Shown piece by piece: positions 4,949 through 11,663 of a DNA stretch of 11,663 nucleotides (position 1 is the stretch's first letter; every line of letters begins with the position of its first letter). The notes beneath the pieces were generated by a model. That model had not been told where the DNA came from. It did not search any database and worked only from the letters and a program-made list of their open reading frames with translations. The stretch is from assembly GCA_936941515.1 (NCBI GenBank), contig CAKZJI010000355.1, positions 1 through 11,663 of the forward strand, read 5' to 3'. The position numbers and the translations under genes were made by a program. This DNA comes from an uncultured Propionibacteriaceae bacterium (GTDB lineage Bacteria; Actinomycetota; Actinomycetes; Propionibacteriales; Propionibacteriaceae).

Positions 4949-6355
4949 ATGGGGAAGACCCTCGCGGAGAAGGTCTGGGACGCGCACGTCGTGCGCTCCG
5001 TGGAAGGTGAACCGGATCTGCTCTACATCGACCTGCACCTCGTCCATGAGGTGACCAGCCCCCAGGCTTTCGAGGGGTTGCGGATGAATGGGCGCAGAGT
5101 CCGCCGGCCTGACCTGACGATGGCCACGGAGGATCACAACACCCCCACCCTGAACATCCTCGCCCCGATTGCCGATCCCGTTTCCCGCACCCAGGTTGAG
5201 ACGCTCCGCAAGAATGCCGCTGAGTTTGGGATCCGTCTGCACTCCCTGGGAGATCGTGACCAGGGCGTGGTTCACATCATCGGTCCGCAGCTCGGGGTGA
5301 CCCAACCGGGAATGACCATCGTATGTGGCGACTCCCACACCTCAACCCACGGGGCGTTTGGCGCTTTGGCCTTCGGCATCGGAACCTCTGAGGTGGAGCA
5401 CGTGCTGGCCACCCAGACCCTGCCGCAGAAGCGGCCGAAGATGATGGAGGTCAACATCAACGGCGAGCTGCCGGAGGGGGTGACTGCGAAGGACGTGGTG
5501 CTGGCCCTGATCGCCAAGGTCGGCACCGGCGGAGGACAGGGATACATCGTCGAGTACCGCGGCAGCACCATAGAGCGGCTCTCCATGGAGGGCCGCATGA
5601 CGATCTGCAACATGTCCATCGAATGGGGAGCCAAGGCTGGCATGGTCGCTCCCGACGAGATCACCTTCGCGTATCTCAAAGGTCGTCCCCATGCCCCCGA
5701 GGGCGCTGACTGGGATGCCGCTGTCGAGTACTGGCGCACCTTGCGTTCAGACGATGACGCACATTTCGACCTGTCAGTGGACATCGACGCCACTCAACTC
5801 ACACCCTTCGTCACGTGGGGAACCAACCCTGGGCATGGGGTTCCCCTCGGCGATGTGGTGCCTGCTCCAGAGGACTTCGAGTCCGAGGTGGAGCAGGCCA
5901 CCGCGCGCCGGGCCTTGGAGTACATGGACCTGATCCCCGGCACGCCGATGCGGAACATCTCCGTCGACACCGTCTTCCTCGGGTCATGCACCAACGGCCG
6001 CATTGAAGATCTCCGTCTGGCCGCCTCCGTGCTGGAGGGACACAAGATTGCCGAGGGGGTGCGGATGCTGGTTGTTCCCGGCTCCGCCAGGGTGAGGCTG
6101 CAGGCCGAGCTAGAGGGCCTGGATCGGATCTTCCTGGACTTCGGTGCCGAATGGAGAGCAGCCGGCTGCTCCATGTGCCTGGGCATGAACCCAGACCAGC
6201 TGTCGCCGGGGGAGCGATCAGCCTCCACATCCAATCGCAACTTCGAGGGCCGTCAGGGCAAGGGGGGACGCACCCATCTTGTGAGTCCGGCGGTTGCGGC
6301 CGCAACCGCCGTCGCCGGTCATCTCGCATCGCCTGCCGACCTGTTGGGAGCCTGA
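4949..6355 (+). CDS. leuC: 3-isopropylmalate dehydratase, large subunit
   Basis: With LeuD it isomerises 2-isopropylmalate to 3-isopropylmalate through a 4Fe-4S cluster. The 468 residues are full length for the family. Visible motifs: EDHNTPT (61-67), the active-site segment [20 protein letters not shown] (126-145), [12 protein letters not shown] (194-205), and the three cluster cysteines Cys347 (FLGSCTNGR), Cys407 and Cys410 (GCSMCLGMN), the same positions as in E. coli Leu[19 protein letters not shown] (430-447) is the conserved end. Start ATG 4949 is chosen by the AAGGAA site. leuD follows after 3 bases, so the two are one operon. Expression is probably controlled by NdgR at 4730-4751. Nothing odd in the coding sequence. 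Confidence 0.97.
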   Translation: MGKTLAEKVWDAHVVRSVEGEPDLLYIDLHLVHEVTSPQAFEGLRMNGRRVRRPDLTMATEDHNTPTLNILAPIADPVSRTQVETLRKNAAEFGIRLHSLGDRDQGVVHIIGPQLGVTQPGMTIVCGDSHTSTHGAFGALAFGIGTSEVEHVLATQTLPQKRPKMMEVNINGELPEGVTAKDVVLALIAKVGTGGGQGYIVEYRGSTIERLSMEGRMTICNMSIEWGAKAGMVAPDEITFAYLKGRPHAPEGADWDAAVEYWRTLRSDDDAHFDLSVDIDATQLTPFVTWGTNPGHGVPLGDVVPAPEDFESEVEQATARRALEYMDLIPGTPMRNISVDTVFLGSCTNGRIEDLRLAASVLEGHKIAEGVRMLVVPGSARVRLQAELEGLDRIFLDFGAEWRAAGCSMCLGMNPDQLSPGERSASTSNRNFEGRQGKGGRTHLVSPAVAAATAVAGHLASPADLLGA

Positions 6356-6358
6356 AGC

Positions 6359-6973
6359 ATGGAAGCCTTCTCCACCCACACCGGGATCGCGGTTCCGCTG
6401 CGGCGCAGCAATGTCGACACCGACCAGATCATCCCGGCCGTGTATCTGAAGCGCATCACCCGCACTGGATTCGAGGACGGGCTGTTCGCCGGCTGGCGTA
6501 GCGACCCTGAATTCGTGCTCAACCAGGAGCCCTTCACAGAGGGGACGATCCTGGTCCCCGGACCTGACTTCGGGACGGGGTCATCCCGTGAACACGCGGT
6601 CTGGGCGCTGCAGAACTATGGGTTCAAGGTCATCATCGGCACCCGCTTCGGGGACATCTTCCGCTCAAACTCCGGGAAGGCGGGTCTGCTTGTCGCCGTC
6701 ATCACAGAACCTGACAGAGACCGGTTGTGGGCGGCCATCGACGTCGACCCCAACGAGCCGACACAGGTTGATCTGAATGCCCAGACCATCACGCGCGGCG
6801 ACCTCGTGGTGTCGTTTGAGATCGACGAATACACCAGATATCGCCTGCTCAATGGGCTTGACGATATCTCCATGACCCTCCAGCACGACGCTGACATCCT
6901 CGCCTATGAGGCAACCCGACCCGGTTTCAAACCCAAGACGCTTCCCGTCCGCACTGCCGACACCGTCGGGTGA
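6359..6973 (+). CDS. leuD: 3-isopropylmalate dehydratase, small subunit
   Basis: Small (swivelling) subunit of isopropylmalate isomerase, carrying substrate-recognition residues and closing over the LeuC active site. It has 204 residues, a normal length. Conserved pieces: [16 protein letters not shown] (13-28), VYLKRI (29-34), the [14 protein letters not shown] loop (about 61-74), and [19 protein letters not shown] (about 82-100). Start ATG 6359 lies 3 bases after the leuC stop, with GGGAG about 10 bases upstream, so translation is coupled. The 36 bases before the next gene contain no terminator, so readthrough into the acyltransferase is possible. Confidence 0.97.
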   Translation: MEAFSTHTGIAVPLRRSNVDTDQIIPAVYLKRITRTGFEDGLFAGWRSDPEFVLNQEPFTEGTILVPGPDFGTGSSREHAVWALQNYGFKVIIGTRFGDIFRSNSGKAGLLVAVITEPDRDRLWAAIDVDPNEPTQVDLNAQTITRGDLVVSFEIDEYTRYRLLNGLDDISMTLQHDADILAYEATRPGFKPKTLPVRTADTVG

Positions 6974-7009
6974 TCAGCGCCACAGCTCAGGACGTCCAGA
7001 AGGTTCCAC

Positions 7010-7864
7010 ATGACAGGGTGGGGGCCCGAAAAAGTTGGCTGCCGCACAGAGCCTGCTGAAGGTTGGGTATTGTCCTGCGCTGTGGAACACAGATCGAAGC
7101 CCTGGCGGCTGCCGTTGCGCGCAGCCAATCGCGAATCGGCCCCGTGGGCATACCGGTTCCTGGCGCGTATGGTGCACGGGCTGCTGGGTGGTCTGATCCG
7201 ACGGAACTGGGCTGGGCAGGAGAAGATTCCCCAGGGCGGGGTTCTCATCGTGTCGAACCATCTGTCGAACTTTGATGTCTTGGCGCTTGGTGAGTACCTC
7301 ATCTGGTCTGGGAGATGGCCCCGTTTCCTGGGAAAATCTGAGATCTGGAAGGTTCCGGTGGTGGGCTGGTTCGCACGGCAATGCCGCCAGATACCCGTTG
7401 TCCGCAACACTGACCGCGCCAAAGATGCGCTGATTCATGCGCGGGCCGCGCTGGAGGCGGGCGAGTGCGTCGCGATCTTCCCCGAGGGGACGATCACTGC
7501 CGATCCTGAGGGGTGGCCCATGACCGGGAGACTCGGCGCTGCGCGTCTGGCCCTGGCAACAGGGGTCCCGGTGATTCCCCTCGCGCATATCGGATCCGAT
7601 GCCCTGTTGGGTGGCAAACACCTCAAGCTGCATCGGCTGTTCTCACTCCGACGTCGCCCCGTCTGCGTCATGGCCGGTGCCCCCGTGGATCTCAGCGTCT
7701 TTCCCACCGACTCCGAGCCGACGCGCCAGGAGCTGGAAGCGGCGACTGACAAGATCATGACGGCCTTGACCGACGTGGTCTCGCGGCTGCGAGGGCAAAC
7801 AGCGCCGGAGGATCGCTGGGACATGCGTGCAGGAAGGCGAGTGCCCCCGAGCTCCAGCCACTGA
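7010..7864 (+). CDS. 1-acyl-sn-glycerol-3-phosphate acyltransferase (PlsC-like)
   Basis: Transfers an acyl chain to lysophosphatidic acid to make phosphatidic acid at the inner face of the membrane. It has 284 residues. The catalytic HX4D motif is NHLSNFD (His84, Asp89), the phosphate-binding motif is FPEGT (157-161), with MTGRLGAARLAL (171-182) and a VPVIPL block (186-191). The N-terminal hydrophobic part is short (about 46-63). ATG 7010 has AGAAGG 7 bases upstream. However, the first ~45 residues look unlike the family, and TTG 7070 (preceded by GAAGG) or GTG 7082 could be the true start, giving about 260 residues. In many actinobacteria this gene precedes gpsA and ddl; here gpsA is absent. 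Family secure; substrate preference and start less so. Confidence 0.88.
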   Translation: MTGWGPEKVGCRTEPAEGWVLSCAVEHRSKPWRLPLRAANRESAPWAYRFLARMVHGLLGGLIRRNWAGQEKIPQGGVLIVSNHLSNFDVLALGEYLIWSGRWPRFLGKSEIWKVPVVGWFARQCRQIPVVRNTDRAKDALIHARAALEAGECVAIFPEGTITADPEGWPMTGRLGAARLALATGVPVIPLAHIGSDALLGGKHLKLHRLFSLRRRPVCVMAGAPVDLSVFPTDSEPTRQELEAATDKIMTALTDVVSRLRGQTAPEDRWDMRAGRRVPPSSSH

Positions 7865-7908
7865 CAGGACTTCCCAACCCTGATCATGGCGTCCTGGATT
7901 GGGTGATG

Positions 7909-7936
7909 GATGGGTCACCGGACCGGGTCACCCATC
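7909..7936. repeat. Inverted repeat at a convergent gene end
   Basis: GATGGGT (7909-7915) pairs with ACCCATC (7930-7936), continued after one mismatch by ACC/GGT, around a 6-base loop. It overlaps the stop codon of the oxidoreductase and lies 45 bases after the acyltransferase stop. There is no T run on either side, so it is at most a weak bidirectional terminator. Confidence 0.35.
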
Positions 7937-8928
7937 AGATGCCTGGCCTGTTCCATCAGAGTGATGGTGCTCAACGTCGCATCGAGGGGCCTGATGGGGG
8001 ACTCAGTCACTCCGTCCCCGATGCAACGGGCCACCTCAATGGCCTCGTAATACAGGCCCTCGTGACGGATCAACGGCTCCTCCCAGCGAAGAGCCCGGCC
8101 ATTGCGGAGCCGAACCTCAACTGGTCCCGGCTGATAGAACGGTCCCTCCAGCACCAGGGTCCCTTCACTTCCCGCGATCACCCCTACAGTCGGGGTGTTG
8201 GTGAGCATCGACGCGAAGACGCTGGCCTGCCGGCCCTGATCGTCGCTGAGCAAAGCCATGAACTGACCGACGGCGCCCGTCGCGTGACGAGGGCCAGCCG
8301 CAGATCGTGTCACGAGGCCTGGGAGCACCCAGTCGGCGAGCATCATCGGATACACCCCCAGGTCATTCATCGCCCCGCCGCCCTGCTCTGGGTCCATGGC
8401 TCGGTGATGGTCCACGAGGTACTCACCCATGTCGGCGGTGACCGCCTCAACGTCGCCCAGCCAGCAGGAGCTGAGCACTTGGCGCACCACATCGAAACGC
8501 GGTAGGGCCAAAGACCAGAGTGCCTCCATGCAGAACAGGCCCCTGCTCCTGGCCAGGGCCACCACCTCGCGAGTGGCCGCCACAGTCGGGGTCATGGGCT
8601 TCTCGACCAGCACATGGTGCCCGGCCCTCAGCGCCAACATTGCATGTGCGGCGTGATCCAGGTGACCTGTTGCGACGTAGATGACGTCCAGGTCCAGCCC
8701 CACCAACTCGTCGTAGGATCCGCAGGCCAGCGGGATCGAGTGGGTCTTTGCGAACTCACGGGCGCGTTCCGGGCTTCGTGAGCCAACAGCCGCCAGCACC
8801 TGCGCCGAGTTGCGCTGCACAGCGTTTACGAACCGGTCGGCGATCCATCCCGTTCCCAGGATGCCCCAGCGTAAGCTTGGGACATTCGCAGGGTAGATCG
8901 TGCGAGGTGGGGGCAGAGTTTCGGCCAT
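7915..8928 (-). CDS. Gfo/Idh/MocA-family oxidoreductase
   Basis: An NAD(P)-dependent dehydrogenase of the glucose-fructose oxidoreductase/inositol dehydrogenase superfamily; substrates are usually sugars, inositols or related diols. The 337 residues have an N-terminal Rossmann fold (GILGTGWIADRF, 22-33; YVATGHLDHA, 84-93; EKPMT, 109-113, with the usual catalytic-site lysine Lys110) and the C-terminal alpha/beta domain (ALWSLALPRF 136-145; GAMNDLGVYP 185-194, Asp189 and Tyr193). It most resembles members annotated as dihydrodiol dehydrogenase-like. ATG 8928 is preferred: AAGGA lies 6 bases upstream, whereas the ATG at 8933 is in another frame. It is a single gene against the direction of plsC and ddl, at the place often held by gpsA, so it may be an insertion into an older block. 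Confidence 0.88.
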   Translation of the reverse strand: MAETLPPPRTIYPANVPSLRWGILGTGWIADRFVNAVQRNSAQVLAAVGSRSPERAREFAKTHSIPLACGSYDELVGLDLDVIYVATGHLDHAAHAMLALRAGHHVLVEKPMTPTVAATREVVALARSRGLFCMEALWSLALPRFDVVRQVLSSCWLGDVEAVTADMGEYLVDHHRAMDPEQGGGAMNDLGVYPMMLADWVLPGLVTRSAAGPRHATGAVGQFMALLSDDQGRQASVFASMLTNTPTVGVIAGSEGTLVLEGPFYQPGPVEVRLRNGRALRWEEPLIRHEGLYYEAIEVARCIGDGVTESPIRPLDATLSTITLMEQARHLMGDPVR

Positions 8929-9003
8929 GTCATGTCCTTACCGGGCGGCGGTGCCCAAGAATCATTCTGATAGGTGATGGCACCTCCACGATACAGCGGT
9001 GAG

Positions 9004-9020
9004 AGGAACCGTCTGTTCCT
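9004..9020. promoter_or_regulatory. Perfect inverted repeat in the oxidoreductase/ddl divergent region
   Basis: AGGAAC (9004-9009) and GTTCCT (9015-9020) flank a 5-base centre. A 17-base dyad between divergent genes is typical of a regulator site, but no regulator gene is adjacent to identify the binder. A second small dyad, AGGTG/CACCT with a 4-base centre, lies at about 8973-8986. Confidence 0.35.
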
Positions 9021-9047
9021 GATCGGGGCCCGCGTCTTCACAACCAG

Positions 9048-9053
9048 TAGGAT
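9048..9053 (+). promoter_or_regulatory. -10-like box for ddl-thiL
   Basis: TAGGAT lies 28 bases before the ddl start; transcription would begin near 9060 with a leader of about 20 bases that includes the ribosome-binding site. No good -35 hexamer is visible. Confidence 0.35.
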
Positions 9054-9070
9054 GATGCACCAGTCCAGTT

Positions 9071-9077
9071 GAGGAGG
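9071..9077 (+). promoter_or_regulatory. ddl ribosome-binding site
   Basis: GAGGAGG ends 4 bases before the GTG at 9082. It is the strongest Shine-Dalgarno sequence in the window and fixes the GTG start. Confidence 0.75.
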
Positions 9078-9081
9078 CCGA

Positions 9082-10194
9082 GTGTCCCACCGCATCAAGA
9101 TCGCTCTAGTCTTCGGGGGCCAGTCCTCGGAACATGGAATATCCTGCCTGACGGCTGCGAGTGTTCTGGAGGCTGTGGACCGGAAACGCTACGACGTGGT
9201 TGCGGTGGGGATAACGCAGTCCGGTCGCTGGACCCAGGTTCCCCTGGAGACCGTGGCGGGTTACCGCATCACCAATGGGCAGGCCCCTGAGGTGGCTGAG
9301 CCGGAACATGACGCTGTCTGGATGGTGGGGGAACGCGGCTGTGAGGTGGCGAGCCGGGTCGGGGAGCAACTGCTGGATCTGCACGGTGTCGATGTGGCCT
9401 TCGCTCTGCTGCATGGTCCCTTCGGAGAGGATGGCACCATCCAGGGGCTCTTCGAGATGATGGGCATTCGCTATGTCGGTGCAGGGGTTCTGGCCTCAGC
9501 AGTCGGGATGGACAAGCACTTCATGAAGGTGGCCTTCGAGGCTGCGGGCTTGCCCGTGGGGCCCTACGTCGTCGCGACGGGTCGCAGGCTTCGCTTTGAA
9601 CGGGAGGCCGTGCTTGCCGAGGTGTCACGGCTCACCTATCCCGTTTTTGTGAAACCCGCGCGCGGCGGCTCATCCATTGGGATCTCCCGGGTGACTGATC
9701 CCTCTCAGCTGGAGGCCGCCATCGCCGAAGCTCAGACACATGATCCCAAGGTGATCATTGAGCAGGGCTTCACGCAGGCTCGTGAGCTGGAGGTGGCGGT
9801 GCTGGGCGACCCAGAGGCCCCCGAGGGCTGCAGGGCTTCCGTCCTGGGGGAGATTCGCGTCCGAGGCGGGGATGGTTTCTATGACTACGAGACCAAGTAC
9901 TTCGATGAGGATGGTGCTGCTCTTGAGGCGCCTGCCAACACCAGTGTTGAGGTGGCTGAGACCCTTCAACAGCTCGCCTGCCGGGCCTTCAACGCCATCG
10001 ACTGTGAGGGGCTCCTGCGCGCAGATTTCTTTGTCGATGCTCAAGGAGTGTGGATCAACGAGGTCAACACCATGCCTGGTTTCACGGAGATTTCAATGTA
10101 TCCGACTCTGTGGCAGGTGGCGGGCTACACCTACCCAGAACTCGTGAGCCGTCTTATCGACTTGGCTCTTGAACGTCCCGTGGGGTTGCGCTGA
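9082..10194 (+). CDS. ddl: D-alanine--D-alanine ligase
   Basis: ATP-dependent ligation of two D-alanines for the peptidoglycan stem peptide, in the cytoplasm. The 370 residues have an ATP-grasp layout: N-terminal domain VFGGQSSEHGIS (10-21) and LLHGPFGEDGTIQG (109-122), VGAGVLASAVGMDK (132-145), ATP-binding FVKPARGGSSIGIS (189-202), ELEVAVLG (235-242), and C-terminal metal-binding ADFFVD and WINEVNTMPGF (324-334). The omega-loop Lys-Tyr pair (TKY, Lys272-Tyr273) matches that of D-Ala-D-Ala ligases, so a D-Ala-D-lactate enzyme is unlikely. The GTG start is fixed by GAGGAGG. The stop overlaps the thiL ATG (TGATG), forming a two-gene operon. Confidence 0.96.
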   Translation: MSHRIKIALVFGGQSSEHGISCLTAASVLEAVDRKRYDVVAVGITQSGRWTQVPLETVAGYRITNGQAPEVAEPEHDAVWMVGERGCEVASRVGEQLLDLHGVDVAFALLHGPFGEDGTIQGLFEMMGIRYVGAGVLASAVGMDKHFMKVAFEAAGLPVGPYVVATGRRLRFEREAVLAEVSRLTYPVFVKPARGGSSIGISRVTDPSQLEAAIAEAQTHDPKVIIEQGFTQARELEVAVLGDPEAPEGCRASVLGEIRVRGGDGFYDYETKYFDEDGAALEAPANTSVEVAETLQQLACRAFNAIDCEGLLRADFFVDAQGVWINEVNTMPGFTEISMYPTLWQVAGYTYPELVSRLIDLALERPVGLR

Positions 10195-11117
10195 TGACCG
10201 GCGAGTTCGAACTGATAGCTGAGATCACCGATGGGCTTGCAGCGGGGGAGGACATTCTATTGGGTCCCGGAGACGATGCAGCGGTGATACGTCCGGATGG
10301 GGATCTCGTGGTGACCACCGATGTCCTGATCGAGAACGTCCACTTCAGGCGCTCCTGGTCGCAAGCCTTTCAGGTCGGACGCAAGGCTGTCGCAGTGAAC
10401 GTCTCCGACGTCGAGTCCATGGGGGCCAGGCCGAGCTCCATCGTGATCGGGCTGGCCATCCCGCGTGATCTGGAGCCATCCTGGGTCCGGGACTTCAGCA
10501 AGGGGGTGGCGGACGAGTGCTCCCGCGCCAATGTCAGCCTCGTGGGCGGGGATCTATCCTCGGCAGCGCAGATCTCCCTCTGCGTGACGGCCTTCGGTCA
10601 TCTGGAGGGGCGGGAGGCCATCACCCGGGCCGGTGCCCGCGTAGGTGATCAGGTGGCGGTGTGCGGACGACTCGGATGGGCTGCTGGCGGGCTGCTGGTG
10701 TTGCAGCGTGGCTTCGGCTCGCCCAAAGACCTGGTGCGGGAGCAGCAGTGTCCGACGGTGCCTTACGGCCAGGGAGCCGTGGCAGCTGCGCATGGGGCGC
10801 ATGCGATGATCGACATCTCTGATGGCCTGCTTCAGGACCTGGGGCATCTCTGCGAACGTTCGGGAATCGGAATCAACCTCGACTCTGCGTCCATGGAGAT
10901 ACCTGATGGATTGATCCGGCTGGGGGCGGCGACGGGCAAGGAGCCTCTGGGATTCGTCCTGACAGGCGGCGAAGATCACGCGCTGGCCGCTGCCTTCCCC
11001 GATGCCGCTGCACTGCCAGATGGCTGGCATCGTATGGGGACGGTGATCCCGGGAAGCCAGGTGCTGGTTGACGGCGCCGTGTGGGAGGGCGCACCGGGAT
11101 GGGACCACTTCGCCTAG
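10194..11117 (+). CDS. thiL: Thiamine-monophosphate kinase
   Basis: Phosphorylates thiamine monophosphate to thiamine diphosphate with ATP, the last step of cofactor synthesis. It has 307 residues, an AIR-synthase-like fold. Motifs: GPGDDAAVI (24-32, metal-binding Asp27/Asp28), TTDVLIENVHF (41-51), GRKAVAVNVSDVESMGARP (62-80), LVGGDLSS (116-123), GDQVAVCGRLGWAAGGL (151-167), MIDISDGLLQDLGH (205-218) and LTGGEDHAL (256-264). The ATG shares one base with the ddl stop (TGATG), giving coupled translation. In several actinobacteria a DUF3515 gene sits between ddl and thiL; it is absent here. No terminator is visible in the 54 bases before the next gene. Confidence 0.96.
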   Translation: MTGEFELIAEITDGLAAGEDILLGPGDDAAVIRPDGDLVVTTDVLIENVHFRRSWSQAFQVGRKAVAVNVSDVESMGARPSSIVIGLAIPRDLEPSWVRDFSKGVADECSRANVSLVGGDLSSAAQISLCVTAFGHLEGREAITRAGARVGDQVAVCGRLGWAAGGLLVLQRGFGSPKDLVREQQCPTVPYGQGAVAAAHGAHAMIDISDGLLQDLGHLCERSGIGINLDSASMEIPDGLIRLGAATGKEPLGFVLTGGEDHALAAAFPDAAALPDGWHRMGTVIPGSQVLVDGAVWEGAPGWDHFA

Positions 11118-11159
11118 CGACCCCGGTGTGGCAGCAGATCAAATAACGGACCAGTGGAC

Positions 11160-11165
11160 TAGGTT
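11160..11165 (+). promoter_or_regulatory. -10 box for a leaderless ftsK start
   Basis: TAGGTT is followed by 6 bases (GACATC) and the ATG at 11172, with no Shine-Dalgarno sequence. It shares TAGG(T/C)TGACA with the box in front of the FAH-family gene. Confidence 0.5.
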
Positions 11166-11171
11166 GACATC

Positions 11172-11663
11172 ATGGCGACACGTGGCTCTTCCTCAGCCAG
11201 GAAATCGTCGGGCAAGGCCGGCGCCGGGGCAAGGAGCAGGAAAACCAGCTCATCCGGACGGAACAGCTCGGCCAGTGCAGGCACCCGCACCACACGCATC
11301 GAACCCGCAGGCCCCAACCCGATCTTGGTCTTCCTGGGGAGAGTGCTCCGTGGGCTGGCCCACGGCGTGGGTGCCCTCGCCCGGAGCTTCGGCGGGGTTG
11401 AGAAGGACGTTGATCCCGAGTTGCGTCGCGACGGTATCGGATTGTTCATGCTGGTTCTCGCCGGGATTCTGGCCTCACGGTCCTGGTTCATGCTTCCTGG
11501 GCCCATCGGTGAGCTGATCGAGCATCGTTTCGAACCCTGGCTGCCCGGTACCCCGAAACGCATCCTTGATCTTTGCACCGGGAGCGGGTGTATTGGCATT
11601 GGTGCGGCATCTGTTTTCGGCGAGGCGGAAGTCGATCTGTCGGACATTTCTCCGGATGCACTT
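11172..11663 (+). CDS. FtsK N-terminus joined in frame to a PrmB-type methyltransferase; 3' end missing
   Basis: The frame is open for 164 codons to the window edge. Residues 1-50 are a basic, Ser/Ala-rich leader ([17 protein letters not shown]...). Residues 51-110 ([31 protein letters not shown], then the hydrophobic [12 protein letters not shown]) are the start of an actinobacterial FtsK/SpoIIIE DNA translocase, ending in WFMLPG where its first membrane segment should continue. From about residue 111 the sequence is [27 protein letters not shown] (131-143) and [10 protein letters not shown] (155-164), which is the SAM-binding core of PrmB, the glutamine methyltransferase of ribosomal protein L3. 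FtsK's remaining membrane and motor domains are absent. I know of no natural FtsK-PrmB fusion. The 5' part is a real ftsK start; the join is probably an artefact. Confidence 0.8.
   Translation, partial: MATRGSSSARKSSGKAGAGARSRKTSSSGRNSSASAGTRTTRIEPAGPNPILVFLGRVLRGLAHGVGALARSFGGVEKDVDPELRRDGIGLFMLVLAGILASRSWFMLPGPIGELIEHRFEPWLPGTPKRILDLCTGSGCIGIGAASVFGEAEVDLSDISPDAL
11502..11663 (+). other. PrmB-like methyltransferase segment fused to ftsK
   Basis: Fifty-four codons resembling PrmB from the (V/L)PxxPIGELIE block through the class I methyltransferase motif [12 protein letters not shown] to DISPDAL. PrmB normally has a further N-terminal helical domain and the NPPY catalytic motif, both absent here. 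Codon use shifts towards T-ending codons (ATT, GGT, TCT, CTT) relative to the ftsK part. PrmB is found mainly in beta- and gammaproteobacteria, while actinobacteria rely on PrmC. Confidence 0.7.

Noticed and set aside
1..11663. CRISPR array, transposon, toxin-antitoxin or biosynthetic cluster
   Set aside because: No regularly spaced repeats, transposase motifs, terminal inverted repeats, small toxin pair or secondary-metabolism enzymes were found on either strand.

Overview
The window looks like a piece of a high-GC actinobacterial genome. The evidence is the base composition, the NdgR/LtbR-type IclR regulator divergent from leuCD beside a tRNA-Gln/tRNA-Glu pair, a plsC-ddl-thiL block, and several genes that start 6-7 bases after a TANNNT box as leaderless actinobacterial transcripts do. 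The gene neighbourhood would suit Propionibacteriales, but I cannot name a genus from the sequence alone.

Layout. Bases 1-681 (minus) hold leuB, cut by the window edge. Its last ~20 visible codons no longer look like LeuB. From 881 on the plus strand, three tightly coupled genes follow: an FAH-family hydrolase/decarboxylase, a CPBP-type membrane protease and a type II asparaginase. A two-tRNA transcription unit (tRNA-Gln CTG, tRNA-Glu CTC) runs from ~3600 to a strong terminator at 3843-3880. The regulator ndgR/ltbR (minus, 3986-4711) is divergent from leuC-leuD (4949-6973). A plausible operator palindrome lies where their predicted promoters overlap. Next come a PlsC-like acyltransferase (7010-7864), a convergent Gfo/Idh/MocA oxidoreductase (minus, 7915-8928), and the overlapping pair ddl-thiL (9082-11117). 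The window ends in an open reading frame from 11172 that begins as FtsK.

Function. leuB, leuC and leuD supply two steps of leucine synthesis and are probably controlled by the adjacent IclR regulator. The rest is housekeeping: D-Ala-D-Ala for peptidoglycan, thiamine diphosphate, phosphatidic acid, two tRNAs and chromosome segregation.

The most notable feature is at the right end. The first ~110 codons are an actinobacterial FtsK N-terminus and, with no frame break, the next ~55 are a PrmB-type methyltransferase with its SAM-binding motif. PrmB is mainly a proteobacterial protein. Together with the loss of LeuB similarity at the left end, this suggests both edges are chimeric joins (assembly artefact or, less likely, real recombination). 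I see no CRISPR array, transposase, phage gene or undescribed multi-gene system. The best biological leads are the ndgR-leuC control region and two small ORFs that overlap leuB and ndgR by ATGA.
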